Below, piece by piece: positions 1 through 9,185 of a stretch of 64,000 nucleotides of DNA. The DNA lies in the NCBI GenBank assembly GCA_014584465.1, contig JACTMU010000015.1, positions 1-64,000 on the forward strand, read 5' to 3'. Under the pieces are notes generated by a model. That model did no database searches. It saw only the letters and a list, made by a program, of their open reading frames with translations, and was not told where the DNA came from. The stretch is from Pseudomonadota bacterium. GTDB taxonomy: Bacteria > Bdellovibrionota > Bdellovibrionia > Bdellovibrionales > JACTMU01. Made by a program: the position numbers and the translations under genes. Positions within the stretch are counted from its first letter, which is position 1; each line of letters starts with the position of its first letter.

Positions 1-1
1 A

Positions 2-2137
2 CCTAATCCTACCATACCTCCTCCTCAAACATCTTTTGAAAATCAGTGGATCCAGGTGGTAAAAAGAACGAAGGCGCAGAAAACGGCTGGACTTTCAGGG
101 GGTGAAGGATGGCAGATGATAGCAGGTATTACTTATGCTCCATCGAATCCAAGTATTGTATATATGGGTATCGATACAAATCAGGTATGGAAAAGTACCG
201 ATGGAGGTACAAGTTGGAAAAGAAAGGGTGGTGGTTATCCAGCGAACGGAGCGAACTCGTTGGTAGTTGACCCGAATAATGAAAATATTGTTTATGCCGC
301 TGGCTACGTAGGCGGATGGTGGGCGGATATGACGGGTGCTGTAGTAGGGATAATGAGGACGGTAGACGGTGGGGACACATGGACATTAGTTAAAAAAGCA
401 CAGTTTCACCACAATTACGGGAAAAGTGGTGTTAATTTTGCGTTTGCAGGGAATGCTATATATGCAGCGCCAAGTACTGGGGGGATTTTAAAATCTACAA
501 ATGGCACTGACTGGAATTTATTAAACAAAACAGGTGGTGGCTATATCCTGGAAACTAAAAATAAGCATAGCATAACGGCTCATCCAACTGATCGTACAAT
601 TTTATTTGTATCTACTACAGATGGTTTATATAAGATTGTAGATAGTGGCGTTTCCGCAACTGAAACTAAACTAGGGACACTTCCTGCTGGGAGTGCATAC
701 CAAGTTGTCATTGATCATGATGTCCCAAATACAATGTATGTTGCAATGGGGACCAATGGTGTTTGGAAATCAACAAATGGCGGGACAAGCTTTAGCCAAA
801 ATATGACATCTCCTGTGAATCATAACAAAACGCCTCCGATAGGAGGCTCAGCTCGTTTCATAGCCATGAGTCCAGTGAATGCAAACAAGCTGATAGTTAC
901 TTTTAGAGGATTGTTTGGCAAGTATGTGTATCATACCAGCAATGGAGGGGCAAGCTGGATACAAACCACCAATATGGATGAAGAAAACGCAGATGGGTGG
1001 GTAGCGGGTTCTGTATTTGGTTGGACTACTAATTTATCTGGGGTCGACAATAGTAGTGCTCCCATTGTTTTTCATCCAACAAATCAAGATATTGCTTTGG
1101 TGGCGGGATGGGGCAATCAAGTCAAAAAGACTACGGATGGAGGTGTTACGTGGAAATATTCCAATACAGGGTACACTGGGGCATCATCTGGAAAACGTAG
1201 TGGCCCTTCGGCCATTGGATGGGATCCAAACAATTCAAATCGTGCCAGTTTTTCCCACACTGATTTTGGAACATTGCTTACAACAAACAACGAAGATACG
1301 TTTACCAATATTACAGCCGGGGCTTCTTATAAGGGCAGAACAGCTGCACGTTCTATCGATATGCATGGAAACATTATAGTTGAGACAGTTGGACAAGGTG
1401 CAGGCGTTTCTGTTTTTATTTCCAGAAATTCAGGAGCAAGCTGGATAGATTCCGGAGCAACACATACAGAAGATATGGAATTTATTTCTTTTCATCCACA
1501 GAAGTCCAACATTGTGTATGCGGGAAAATATAGATTTGACAATATAGGAACAAGTGAGACCTATGAAACACTTACTAAACCTATAAACGGTATTTATAGG
1601 GGCAACGGGGATGTCGTCTATTCCCATAATGGGAATAGCACGATTTATAAGTCAGTCAATAAAGGAGCTACGTGGACAACTCCTTACCCATCATTAAATC
1701 TTCCTTCGGGTCATCATATTTACCAAATTGCGATAGATCCTACTAACGAAAACAGAATTTACGCTGTTGGAAGTAAAGGTCTTTATATAATCAATGACAC
1801 TGCTGTCAATGGCGGTACGGCGGTGTTGAAAAATGAAGTACATGGTATAGTAAAAGACCAATTTGGCAAACACCACCTTGTAGGACTTGCCATAGACCCT
1901 AACAATGCCAATATTGTTTATGTAAGTGGCTACGAGGGGCATATAGGGATGTCAAACGGAGTTTTTCGATCAACAGACAAAGGGCTTACATGGACTAATA
2001 TTAACGGAAATCTTGGTACATATTTAAATACTCATAATCTTATGGTTAATCCTCACAACAGTTATGTTTATTTAAACGGCCCCACAGGCACGTGGAAATT
2101 ACCGCCGCCGCCATCAGCCTCTGCAGCAAAGAGGTGA
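2..2137 (+). CDS. Secreted Asp-box (BNR) beta-propeller protein, 5' end outside window
   Basis: The reading frame is open from base 2, so the gene starts upstream of the window and the GTG at 56 is not its start; 711 codons are visible. The first residues form a proline-rich linker (PNPTIPPPQ), typical between domains of secreted proteins. About nine Asp-box motifs of the S-x-D/N-x-G-x-x-W type follow (STDGGTSW, TVDGGDTW, TSNGGASW, TTDGGVTW, SVNKGATW, STDKGLTW and others), each one propeller blade. The arrangement resembles sialidase-like or GH74 xyloglucanase-like propellers, but no catalytic residue can be assigned. The chain ends with PPPPSASAAKR and has no anchor. Codon usage is visibly more AT-rich than in neighbouring genes, which suggests transfer. 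A role in binding or cutting extracellular glycans is inference. Confidence 0.75.
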   Translation, partial: PNPTIPPPQTSFENQWIQVVKRTKAQKTAGLSGGEGWQMIAGITYAPSNPSIVYMGIDTNQVWKSTDGGTSWKRKGGGYPANGANSLVVDPNNENIVYAAGYVGGWWADMTGAVVGIMRTVDGGDTWTLVKKAQFHHNYGKSGVNFAFAGNAIYAAPSTGGILKSTNGTDWNLLNKTGGGYILETKNKHSITAHPTDRTILFVSTTDGLYKIVDSGVSATETKLGTLPAGSAYQVVIDHDVPNTMYVAMGTNGVWKSTNGGTSFSQNMTSPVNHNKTPPIGGSARFIAMSPVNANKLIVTFRGLFGKYVYHTSNGGASWIQTTNMDEENADGWVAGSVFGWTTNLSGVDNSSAPIVFHPTNQDIALVAGWGNQVKKTTDGGVTWKYSNTGYTGASSGKRSGPSAIGWDPNNSNRASFSHTDFGTLLTTNNEDTFTNITAGASYKGRTAARSIDMHGNIIVETVGQGAGVSVFISRNSGASWIDSGATHTEDMEFISFHPQKSNIVYAGKYRFDNIGTSETYETLTKPINGIYRGNGDVVYSHNGNSTIYKSVNKGATWTTPYPSLNLPSGHHIYQIAIDPTNENRIYAVGSKGLYIINDTAVNGGTAVLKNEVHGIVKDQFGKHHLVGLAIDPNNANIVYVSGYEGHIGMSNGVFRSTDKGLTWTNINGNLGTYLNTHNLMVNPHNSYVYLNGPTGTWKLPPPPSASAAKR

Positions 2138-2140
2138 GAC

Positions 2141-2283
2141 CCTGCAATTCGCCAGGACATTTTAGCGAATTCTGGACGTAATTTCGTCATGCTTCTGTGG
2201 GCATCAGATGAAACGTTGTGCATAAAGGGCTCAAAAACGTATTTTCGTCACCGTAAGACTAAAATGTTCTGGCGAGCAGCAGG
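2141..2283. repeat. Imperfect inverted repeat between BNR gene and fecR-like gene
   Basis: Arms at 2141-2165 and 2259-2283 are complementary at about 21 of 25 positions (CCTGCAATTCGCCAGGACAT against CCTGCTGCTCGCCAGAACAT). The loop holds two similar stretches, ACGTAATTTCGTCA and ACGTATTTTCGTCA. There is no T-tract, so it is not a simple terminator. The rest of 2284-2397 shows no recognisable gene. Confidence 0.5.
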
Positions 2284-2397
2284 GCAGATGCCCCCAATGG
2301 GATCCAGAATCTCCCCTCAAGAAGAAAAAGCACTGGAAGCATTCTTAAACGGATTCTAAATCATTTCGATCGCAAGGATACGTCTCATATGGGCTAT

Positions 2398-3306
2398 CTA
2401 AAATTCGTTTCGAAGATGACGAAACTGCTCTGGGATCTCCTCTTTGAGCGGAGTCCACTTTTCTGGTTCTCCCAAAACGGCTGTCGCCTCAGGTGTCAGA
2501 AACTCCTTATCATCCTTCGCGATCAAAGAGGCGTCCTGGATCTTTGCAATCACCTGAGGCTGAATGGATCGAATCTCCAGTGGTTTGACCTTAGCCTTAA
2601 CAGGAGCCGACGGTGACTCGCTGTCACTGAGCAGTGCAAGGTTTTCAACGGACACCTGCTTCCCCTTCTCTACAAGTACAACCTGGTCCGAGCCATTTTG
2701 TTTCACCTCCACAGCTCCAGATAGGGTCGCCTGATCCATGACGCCCGAATTGGGCTCGTATCCCACATAAAAATCGGTTCCACGAACTCCTACAACTGCT
2801 GAGGGAGTTTTGATTCGAAAACGCACTTGGTCGCCCTGTTGGGTTGAACCCTCAGGACTCTTATCCTTGGTTCCATCACGATCGGTTGACTCCTCCTCCT
2901 CTTTGGACTCCCCCTTCATCTTCTTTCGAGCCTTATCCCGAAAGAGCGCTCGCACTCTTCCATAGGTAAGATCCAAGAGCCCCGCTTCATCTCCCTTTTC
3001 ATAGCCTGCAAGGGCGATCCGAGAGTTGGAACCGAGAGAGAGGTGACCACCTCCTCGAACTTTGACTTTGGCTCGTGAGGCCTTGTAGGTCACCACGATG
3101 TCGCTGCACTGAAGTTTCATCATCTGTCTTGCAATGATGGCAATTCGAACCTCCTCCTCTTTTGAGTAGTTCTTTGAATCGATTCTTAAAACTTCAACCT
3201 GACCCTGAGCATTGGTCAATATTCCGCAAACCTCGGCTTGAACGACTGAGCCTAGCAGACCTACAAAGAGAAAACAGGAGAGTCCGAAAAGTCTAAACAC
3301 GGTCAT
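2398..3306 (-). CDS. Exported FecR-domain protein
   Basis: The 302-residue product has a signal peptide (hydrophobic FGLSCFLFVGLLGSVVQA, cleavage before EVCG). The FecR-like segment contains TPSAVVGVRGTDFYVGYE, the hallmark of FecR domains found outside classical sigma/anti-sigma pairs. A charged low-complexity linker (residues about 125-155, KKMKGESKEEEES) interrupts the domain. The ATG at 3306 is chosen because AAGGA lies 5 bases upstream (3312-3316); longer starts would intrude further into the preceding gene. It overlaps the end of manC by 14 bases, so the two are probably co-transcribed. No TonB receptor or sigma factor is adjacent, so iron signalling is not implied; a periplasmic or surface role is more likely. 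Confidence 0.75.
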   Translation of the reverse strand: MTVFRLFGLSCFLFVGLLGSVVQAEVCGILTNAQGQVEVLRIDSKNYSKEEEVRIAIIARQMMKLQCSDIVVTYKASRAKVKVRGGGHLSLGSNSRIALAGYEKGDEAGLLDLTYGRVRALFRDKARKKMKGESKEEEESTDRDGTKDKSPEGSTQQGDQVRFRIKTPSAVVGVRGTDFYVGYEPNSGVMDQATLSGAVEVKQNGSDQVVLVEKGKQVSVENLALLSDSESPSAPVKAKVKPLEIRSIQPQVIAKIQDASLIAKDDKEFLTPEATAVLGEPEKWTPLKEEIPEQFRHLRNEF

Positions 3307-4687
3307 AGTCATCCTTAAAACGTTGAATATCATCTTCACCAAAATAGGTCCCCACCTGAACTTCCACAAACTCAAGCTGGGTTGTTCCCGTATTGCAAAT
3401 TCGATGCTTCACCTCAAAAGGGATGAACACATGAGTGCCGCGCTTCACCGGCACAACTTGATCATCCAAAATCACCTCTCCCTCGCCTCGAACCACAATC
3501 CAATGTTCTGATCGCTTCTGATGACTCTGATAAGAGAGCCTCTCACCGGGATCCACGCTGATTCTTTTTACCTTGTAATCGTCGCTCTCAGAGAGAATCT
3601 CATAGCCTCCCCACGGACGGATGTCATGGGTGTGTTGGTTCGCTTTAGCAGGGTGCCTCTGCTGAACCACTTCGACCACCTTGCGCACCTCCTGGGATTC
3701 TCCCTTCTTAGAAATAAGAAGGGCATCAGGGGTATCGACCACAATCAAATCCCGAACGCCTAGAAATCCAAAAATCTTTTTGGGGTCATTTGAAAAGGTA
3801 AAATTGTCGCCACCACCGACTTCAACCATTTGATCTTTGCACCCAAAATCCTTGAATTTTGAGACCTCATCCCAAGAACCAACATCACTCCACCCAGGAT
3901 CGCAAGGAATGCAGACCTGATCCGTGAGATGTTCCATAATACCGTAATCAATGCTGATCGGGGAAATACGTCGATAAACCTCTTCAACCCCCTTCAAATC
4001 TGGAGGCAAAGCACTGATCGCACTCCATAAATCTGGCATGAGCTTACGGAAGCTTTCCACCATTGTCTGAACCTTAAAGACAAAGATTCCGGCGTTCCAA
4101 AAGAAATTTCCATTTTCTAAAAATTCCCTAGCCTGTTGAAGATTCGGTTTTTCACAGAAGCGACGAACTCTTTTTGCCTGAAGCTCCCCTTTTTCATTCA
4201 CCTTCTCTGGCATAACTTCGATGTATCCAAAACCTGTTGCAGGAGTGTGGGGTTTAATCCCTAGAGTCACAACATCCCCCTTTTGCGCACAGTCCACTGC
4301 AAGAGACACCGCCTCATAAAAGATCTCCTCATCGGAAATCAATCCATCTGCTGGGAAAATTCCTACGGTCTCCTGCCCCATATCTCGCATTGCAAAAACA
4401 TGGCACATCAATGCAACGGCGGGGGCGGTGTTGCGACCAAATGGTTCAAGGATCAACTGATCCTGGGGCAAGGAAAGCCCCTTCAAGCTCCTTCTCGAAA
4501 GAAGGGCAAGGTGAGAAACCGTCAACACCCATGGTGAGCCCATTTGAGCCAAACGACGAAGTGTCCGCTCCTGAAGAGTGGACTCCCCCAGGGGAGCAAA
4601 CTGTTTTGGGATTGAGTTGCGGGACAAAGGCCAAAGCCGCGTTCCGCTGCCTCCGGAAATGGCAACAGGAGTAAAATGTTTCAACAT
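3293..4687 (-). CDS. manC: Mannose-1-phosphate guanylyltransferase / mannose-6-phosphate isomerase
   Basis: Bifunctional type II enzyme that makes GDP-mannose for surface polysaccharide: the N-terminal half is the nucleotidyltransferase and the C-terminal cupin is the isomerase. Visible motifs are GGSGTRLWPLSR (pyrophosphorylase), FCEKP, WNAGIFVF, SIDYGIMEH and WSDVGSW. The C-terminal RPWGGYEIL, SYQSHQKRSEHWIV and the cupin block complete the protein. Its 464 residues match the AlgA/ManC family. The ATG at 4687 gives a normal N-terminus directly before PVAISGGSG; the longer frame would run into the divergent phosphatase gene. About 56 bases separate it from that gene, so the two likely share a divergent promoter region. 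Confidence 0.92.
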   Translation of the reverse strand: MLKHFTPVAISGGSGTRLWPLSRNSIPKQFAPLGESTLQERTLRRLAQMGSPWVLTVSHLALLSRRSLKGLSLPQDQLILEPFGRNTAPAVALMCHVFAMRDMGQETVGIFPADGLISDEEIFYEAVSLAVDCAQKGDVVTLGIKPHTPATGFGYIEVMPEKVNEKGELQAKRVRRFCEKPNLQQAREFLENGNFFWNAGIFVFKVQTMVESFRKLMPDLWSAISALPPDLKGVEEVYRRISPISIDYGIMEHLTDQVCIPCDPGWSDVGSWDEVSKFKDFGCKDQMVEVGGGDNFTFSNDPKKIFGFLGVRDLIVVDTPDALLISKKGESQEVRKVVEVVQQRHPAKANQHTHDIRPWGGYEILSESDDYKVKRISVDPGERLSYQSHQKRSEHWIVVRGEGEVILDDQVVPVKRGTHVFIPFEVKHRICNTGTTQLEFVEVQVGTYFGEDDIQRFKDDYDRV

Positions 4688-4743
4688 AGTGTCACCGATA
4701 ATAGTGGCTTGCTTCTTTGGGACGCAACTGAGAAATTGGAATA

Positions 4744-5397
4744 ATGGCACAGCGCGAAGTCTTGGGAATTTTACTCATTTTTCTTTTAGTGGGATGCCGT
4801 TGGAAGAAGAACTTCTACGAGGTTGACCCTGGAAAATTTTACCGCTCTGCCCAACTCACTGGAGAAGAGATTCGAGAAATTACGACTCAGTATGGTATCA
4901 AGACCATCCTCAATCTCCGAGGATCGGAGCTTGAGGAGGAGTGGTACCGCGAGGAGGTCCAGGCTGCCTCGGACTTGGGAGTTTCACTCATTACGATTCC
5001 AATGCGAGCCGACACAATCCCCCACAGAGATCACATTTTGGAGCTGTTGCAGGCCTTTGAGGAGAGTGAACGCCCCATTTTGGTACACTGCAAATCGGGA
5101 TCAGATCGTACCGGAGAAGCCACAGCCATCTACCAGATGGAGTATATGAATTTTCCAAAGGAAAAGGCTTTGGAAGAGTCCCTTCGTGTCCGATTTCTTC
5201 ACTTTCGACTCTTTACCCCAGCAAAGAGTTACTTCATTCAAAATTATGGAGGAAAGAAGTGGGTTCTGTGGGACTACTTTCCCTGTTTTCAAGAGTGGGA
5301 ACATTATGAAAGACCCACCTTTTGCCCGCAAGTTCAAATCCCCGCTCACAATCGCGATTTTTCATCTCGTTTCAACGTGAAGTTGCAACCTTTTTAA
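4744..5397 (+). CDS. Lipoprotein tyrosine/dual-specificity phosphatase
   Basis: 217 residues. The N-terminus is a lipoprotein signal (LGILLIFLLVGC, lipobox LVGC), so the enzyme is probably anchored on the periplasmic side of a membrane. The phosphatase signature HCKSGSDRTG (HCx5R) is intact, with the preceding strand and the TILNLRG element of the atypical dual-specificity/Siw14-like fold. It could dephosphorylate protein tyrosines, inositol phosphates or polysaccharide precursors; the sequence does not decide. It is divergent from manC. A fragment of the dispersed GTGCCTGGC repeat starts three bases after its stop. Confidence 0.78.
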   Translation: MAQREVLGILLIFLLVGCRWKKNFYEVDPGKFYRSAQLTGEEIREITTQYGIKTILNLRGSELEEEWYREEVQAASDLGVSLITIPMRADTIPHRDHILELLQAFEESERPILVHCKSGSDRTGEATAIYQMEYMNFPKEKALEESLRVRFLHFRLFTPAKSYFIQNYGGKKWVLWDYFPCFQEWEHYERPTFCPQVQIPAHNRDFSSRFNVKLQPF

Positions 5398-5399
5398 CG

Positions 5400-5417
5400 A
5401 GTGGCTGGCGCGAAACC
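5400..5417 (+). repeat. One-ended fragment of GTGCCTGGCGCGAAACC element
   Basis: AGTGGCTGGCGCGAAACC differs at one base from the terminal repeat of the full element at 41658-41823. It lies three bases after the phosphatase stop codon. No partner arm is seen before the next gene. Confidence 0.6.
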
Positions 5418-5503
5418 CAATTTCCAAGAATGGCGATGATTTTAGCCTTGCGTTGACGATCGATCTTTGACAAATTGAGACTTTCAAACTCGAGGTGGAC
5501 ACT

Positions 5504-6028
5504 ATGACCTTACTTCTAAAACAGTTCTTTGGTTTTATTAAGTTGCTCAATTCAGATACGGGTACAAATCAGATTGCCGCGGGAATTGCCTGTGGAGTGA
5601 TTTTGGGATTTACGCCAGTCTTGGCCCTTCAATCACTTCTCGTATTTCTCCTCGCCCTTGTTTTTCGCATTCAGTTGGGCGCTGCTTTTCTTGCTGCATT
5701 TTTCCTTAAGTTTGCGGCCTACCTTTTAGATCCCATGTTTCATCAAATAGGAGTTCTCGTTTTGGAGACCGCATCCCTTAAACCTCTCTTCACAACCTTG
5801 TATCATATGCCGATCGTTCCCTTTACCCGTTTCAATAACACAATTGTCATGGGATCGGGAGTCTTCACCATAGTTATGGCACCTTTCAGCTTTCTTTTGG
5901 CTCGCTTTCTAGTGAAAAACTATCGAATTCAAATCGTGGATCGGTTTCAAGCCACCAAGTTTTGGAAAATCGTAAAATCAACTGCCTTTTACAAGTGGTA
6001 TGCAAAGTATGACGAACTCTACGGATAA
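5504..6028 (+). CDS. TIGR03546/DUF2062-type inner-membrane protein
   Basis: 174 residues with several hydrophobic helices (about 26-60, 68-90, 120-140) and the DUF2062-like motif GIACGVILGFTPVLALQSLL. It is recognised as the TIGR03546 type, which usually sits directly before a TIGR03545 gene, as here. The ATG at 5504 follows GAGGTGG with 5-base spacing; the GTG at 5495 lies inside that ribosome-binding site. The 3' end overlaps the next gene, suggesting translational coupling. Function is not established; an envelope role with its partner is inferred from the conserved pairing. Confidence 0.8.
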   Translation: MTLLLKQFFGFIKLLNSDTGTNQIAAGIACGVILGFTPVLALQSLLVFLLALVFRIQLGAAFLAAFFLKFAAYLLDPMFHQIGVLVLETASLKPLFTTLYHMPIVPFTRFNNTIVMGSGVFTIVMAPFSFLLARFLVKNYRIQIVDRFQATKFWKIVKSTAFYKWYAKYDELYG

Positions 6029-8072
6029 ATCTCAAAAAAAGAAGACTCCTAAAAAAAAGGGCCCTATTCGATTTGAAGCAGTGACCCCCATTGCGGTGAT
6101 CATTGGCTTGATGATTGCCTACTTCGTCCTCTTTTTCGACTCCCATCTCAGGAGAGCGTTAGAGTACGGAATGACCCTCGCCAATGGTGCTGAGGTGAAC
6201 ATTGGAAATCTCACGACAAGTTTTAAAGGTGGCTCTCTCGATATTCGAAAAATTGAGGTCACTGATTCCCAAGAACCCATCAAAAACTTCGTAGAGATTG
6301 GGCAAATCTACTTTGAACTCTCTTGGGATGCGCTTTTGCGTGCAAAATTCGTCATCGATGAAGCCTCTCTCAACGGTCTTCAGATTCACACTCCACGCAA
6401 GCGACCAGGTCGAGTCATCCCCGAAGAGCCAGAGGATCCTTCAAAAGGCCCCTCGTTGGCGGATCAGGCTGCCAAGAAGATGTTTAAGATGGCTGAAGAT
6501 CAATTTCAATCTAATGCCCTCGGCGATCTAGCTGCCATGCTGCAAGGGCAAGATCCTACTGCTGTGTTGAAGAACATCGAGGGCGAGCTTAAGGCATCCC
6601 TTCGAGCCAAAGAGCTTGAACAGGAGTTCAAGAAGAAGGAGAAGGAGTGGAAAGAACGGCTTGCTTCCCTCCCCAATGCCAAAGAGTTTGAAGCCCTCGG
6701 TCAACGAGTGGGTAAGGTTCAGTTGGGTGGATGGAAAAGCCCTCAAGATTTTCAAAATTCACTTAAAGAGATTCAAACCATCATCGGAGAGGCCGATCAA
6801 AAGATCAAAAACATCCAATCAACCGCCGGCTCACTCCAAGGTGATGTGGGACAATTTGAAAAATCGATCAAAGAATTAGATCAGTTGGCCAAACAGGACT
6901 TTGAAGATCTGCAAAAGCGCATTAAGCTTCCGAGCCTTGACGTGAAGGATCTTGCCAAGAATCTTTTCGGTAAGATGATTCATGAAAAGACCTCCAACTA
7001 TCAAAAGTACATCGAAATGGGCCGAAAGTACATGCCCACAAAAAAGGCAGAAGGAGAAAAGCCACCTCCATTGACTCCACATGAAAGAGCCAATGGAAAG
7101 AATTATCGCTTTGGACGTCCTAACTCTTATCCACTTTTTTGGCTTAAGAGGGCTCAGCTTACATCCAAGGCGGAAAACTCTCCCTTTGGAGGAGAGATCG
7201 ATGGGGTACTCAAAGATGCCACGAGTGACCCTGTCTCTTTAGGTCGCCCCACTCAGATCACCTTTAAGGGCGATTTCCCGGGTCAAGGAATTCGTCAGGT
7301 CAACTCGCAGATCATCTTGGATCACACGAAGGAAGAGGCTCGTGATTGGTTTAAAGTGGGTGTGGGCAGTTTCCCAATTTCAGGTCGATCACTCGTAGAA
7401 AGCCCAGATGTGAAGTTTGGCTTTGCCAAAGCTGCAGGAGCCACCGAAGTTACTGGTGAGCTTAAGGGTGGCATTGTCAACTTGATGTCTGACACCAAGT
7501 TTGGCCAGATCAACTACCTTGTCGAATCTCCTAATAGAGATGTCGTTGACATTCTTAAAGGGGTGGCTCAGGACATTCCATTAGTAACGCTCACGGCTGG
7601 AGTGCAAGGTCCTTTCACCGATCTTAGGTGGGACATTCGCTCAAACCTTGCCGGAGCTCTCCAGAAGGCATTTGAAAAGCAAATTCAAGCAAAGATCGAA
7701 GAGGCCAAAAAGAAACTGGAGGCCTTTGTGAAAGGAGAAATTGAAAAATATCGCGGGCAACTTCAAGCTGAGTTTGATAAGGTGAAGGGCGAAATAGAGA
7801 GGGAGATCGCCAAAGTCAAAGGAGAGGCAGAGAAGGCAAAACAGATGGCTGAAGGTCGTGTTCAACAAGCCCGAGATACCGTAGGCCAAGAAGAGAAGCG
7901 AAAGGTTGAGGCCAAACTCGCAGAAGAGCGTAAGAAGGCGGAAGCTCAGACAGCTGAAGAGCGGAGAAAAGCAGAGGCAAAAGCAGCAGAAGAACGAAAG
8001 AAGGCCGAGAAGAAGGCTCAAGATGAGGGGCAAAAAGCGTTGGATGAACTCAAAAAGAAGATAAAGTTTTAA
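6009..8072 (+). CDS. TIGR03545-type AsmA-like membrane-anchored envelope protein
   Basis: 687 residues. After a Lys-rich cytoplasmic start (KKKTPKKKGPIRF), one transmembrane helix (PIAVIIGLMIAYFVLFF) anchors a large periplasmic part. The first periplasmic region (GAEVNIGNLTTSF, DIRKIEVTD) has the look of AsmA/DUF748-type proteins. A central coiled coil follows (residues about 190-310), then a beta-rich domain, then a highly charged Glu/Lys/Ala helix at the C-terminus with AEERKKAEA-type repeats. It is the TIGR03545 partner of the preceding gene. An alternative ATG lies at 6000. The next gene starts one base after its stop, so all three are likely one operon. Confidence 0.75.
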   Translation: MTNSTDKSQKKKTPKKKGPIRFEAVTPIAVIIGLMIAYFVLFFDSHLRRALEYGMTLANGAEVNIGNLTTSFKGGSLDIRKIEVTDSQEPIKNFVEIGQIYFELSWDALLRAKFVIDEASLNGLQIHTPRKRPGRVIPEEPEDPSKGPSLADQAAKKMFKMAEDQFQSNALGDLAAMLQGQDPTAVLKNIEGELKASLRAKELEQEFKKKEKEWKERLASLPNAKEFEALGQRVGKVQLGGWKSPQDFQNSLKEIQTIIGEADQKIKNIQSTAGSLQGDVGQFEKSIKELDQLAKQDFEDLQKRIKLPSLDVKDLAKNLFGKMIHEKTSNYQKYIEMGRKYMPTKKAEGEKPPPLTPHERANGKNYRFGRPNSYPLFWLKRAQLTSKAENSPFGGEIDGVLKDATSDPVSLGRPTQITFKGDFPGQGIRQVNSQIILDHTKEEARDWFKVGVGSFPISGRSLVESPDVKFGFAKAAGATEVTGELKGGIVNLMSDTKFGQINYLVESPNRDVVDILKGVAQDIPLVTLTAGVQGPFTDLRWDIRSNLAGALQKAFEKQIQAKIEEAKKKLEAFVKGEIEKYRGQLQAEFDKVKGEIEREIAKVKGEAEKAKQMAEGRVQQARDTVGQEEKRKVEAKLAEERKKAEAQTAEERRKAEAKAAEERKKAEKKAQDEGQKALDELKKKIKF

Positions 8073-8073
8073 T

Positions 8074-9180
8074 ATGATCTCCTTTTGTGACCTAAAACCT
8101 CAATGGAATGAACTTAAAGAGGAAATCCTATCGAATGTCGAACGTGTCTTTGAACATGGTCAGTTTATCATGGGCCCTGAGGTCGGCCAGTGTGAAAAGG
8201 CTTTGGCCGATTTTGCGGGTACCAACCATGCGATTTGTTGTTCCAATGGCACAGTGGCCTTGATGCTTGCGCTGATGGCCCATGATGTAGGCCATGGGGA
8301 TGAGGTTCTAGTTCCTGCATTCTCATTTTTTGCCTCAGCCGAAGCTGTGAGCCTTGTGGGCGCACGTCCTATTTTTGTGGATGTCGATCCAAAGACCTAC
8401 CTGATGGACCCTGTTCTCACCCGAGAGAAGATCACCTCACGAACAAAGGCGATCATGCCAGTCTCTCTTTTTGGTCAGGCAGCCCACATGGAGGAATTTA
8501 ACAGGATCGCTTGTGAAAAGGGTCTTAAAGTCATTGAGGACGGCGCACAGAGTTTTGGTGCCACTTATCATTCAAAAAAGAGTTGTGCTCTTTCGTCCAT
8601 TGGATGCACCAGTTTTTTCCCAGCAAAGCCACTCGGGTGTTATGGTGACGGTGGAGCTCTCTTTACCGATGATCAAAATCTTTATGAGAAGCTTCGAATT
8701 CTGCGCCATCATGGCGAGAGTTCTCGTTATCAACACCAATTGATTGGGATGAATGGTCGACTCGATACACTTCAGTGTGCCATCTTACTGGTGAAACTGA
8801 AGAGGTTCCCGTGGGAAATTGCCCAGAGAGAGAAGTTGGCTCAGAGGTATCTTAAAGAGTTGAGTCCATTGCAAGATCGAATTCAGCTCCCTTCTGTTCG
8901 AACAGGGAATACCAGCGTCTGGGCCCAGTTCACAGTTCACGTCGGAAATTCTCAAAAGAGAGGAGAGATTCAGGAGTTCTTACGGGTGAGGGGCATTCCC
9001 ACAGCCATTCACTATCCACTGCCCATACCAAAACAGAAAGCTTACGCAGAATACAACGAGGAGTCTTATCCTCACTCGGAATGGGCAAGCTCAGGAGTTC
9101 TGAGCCTGCCACTCTATGCCGATCTTTCCGAGGAGTCCCAAGCGACGATCATCCATACGTTCAAGAGTGCCCTTTCCTAA
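8074..9180 (+). CDS. DegT/DnrJ/EryC1/StrS-family sugar aminotransferase
   Basis: 368-residue PLP enzyme that transfers an amino group to a nucleotide keto-sugar for lipopolysaccharide or capsule amino sugars. Motifs are SNGTVALMLAL, PAFSFFASAEAV, DVDPKTY, VIEDGAQSFGA and SFFPAKPLGCYGDGGA, the last carrying the PLP lysine, plus LPLYADLSEE near the end. It resembles WbpE/VioA-type transaminases, but the exact sugar cannot be told. The start codon follows the previous stop by one base. The gene ends five bases from the convergent chemoreceptor gene. Confidence 0.88.
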   Translation: MISFCDLKPQWNELKEEILSNVERVFEHGQFIMGPEVGQCEKALADFAGTNHAICCSNGTVALMLALMAHDVGHGDEVLVPAFSFFASAEAVSLVGARPIFVDVDPKTYLMDPVLTREKITSRTKAIMPVSLFGQAAHMEEFNRIACEKGLKVIEDGAQSFGATYHSKKSCALSSIGCTSFFPAKPLGCYGDGGALFTDDQNLYEKLRILRHHGESSRYQHQLIGMNGRLDTLQCAILLVKLKRFPWEIAQREKLAQRYLKELSPLQDRIQLPSVRTGNTSVWAQFTVHVGNSQKRGEIQEFLRVRGIPTAIHYPLPIPKQKAYAEYNEESYPHSEWASSGVLSLPLYADLSEESQATIIHTFKSALS

Positions 9181-9185
9181 GAGAT

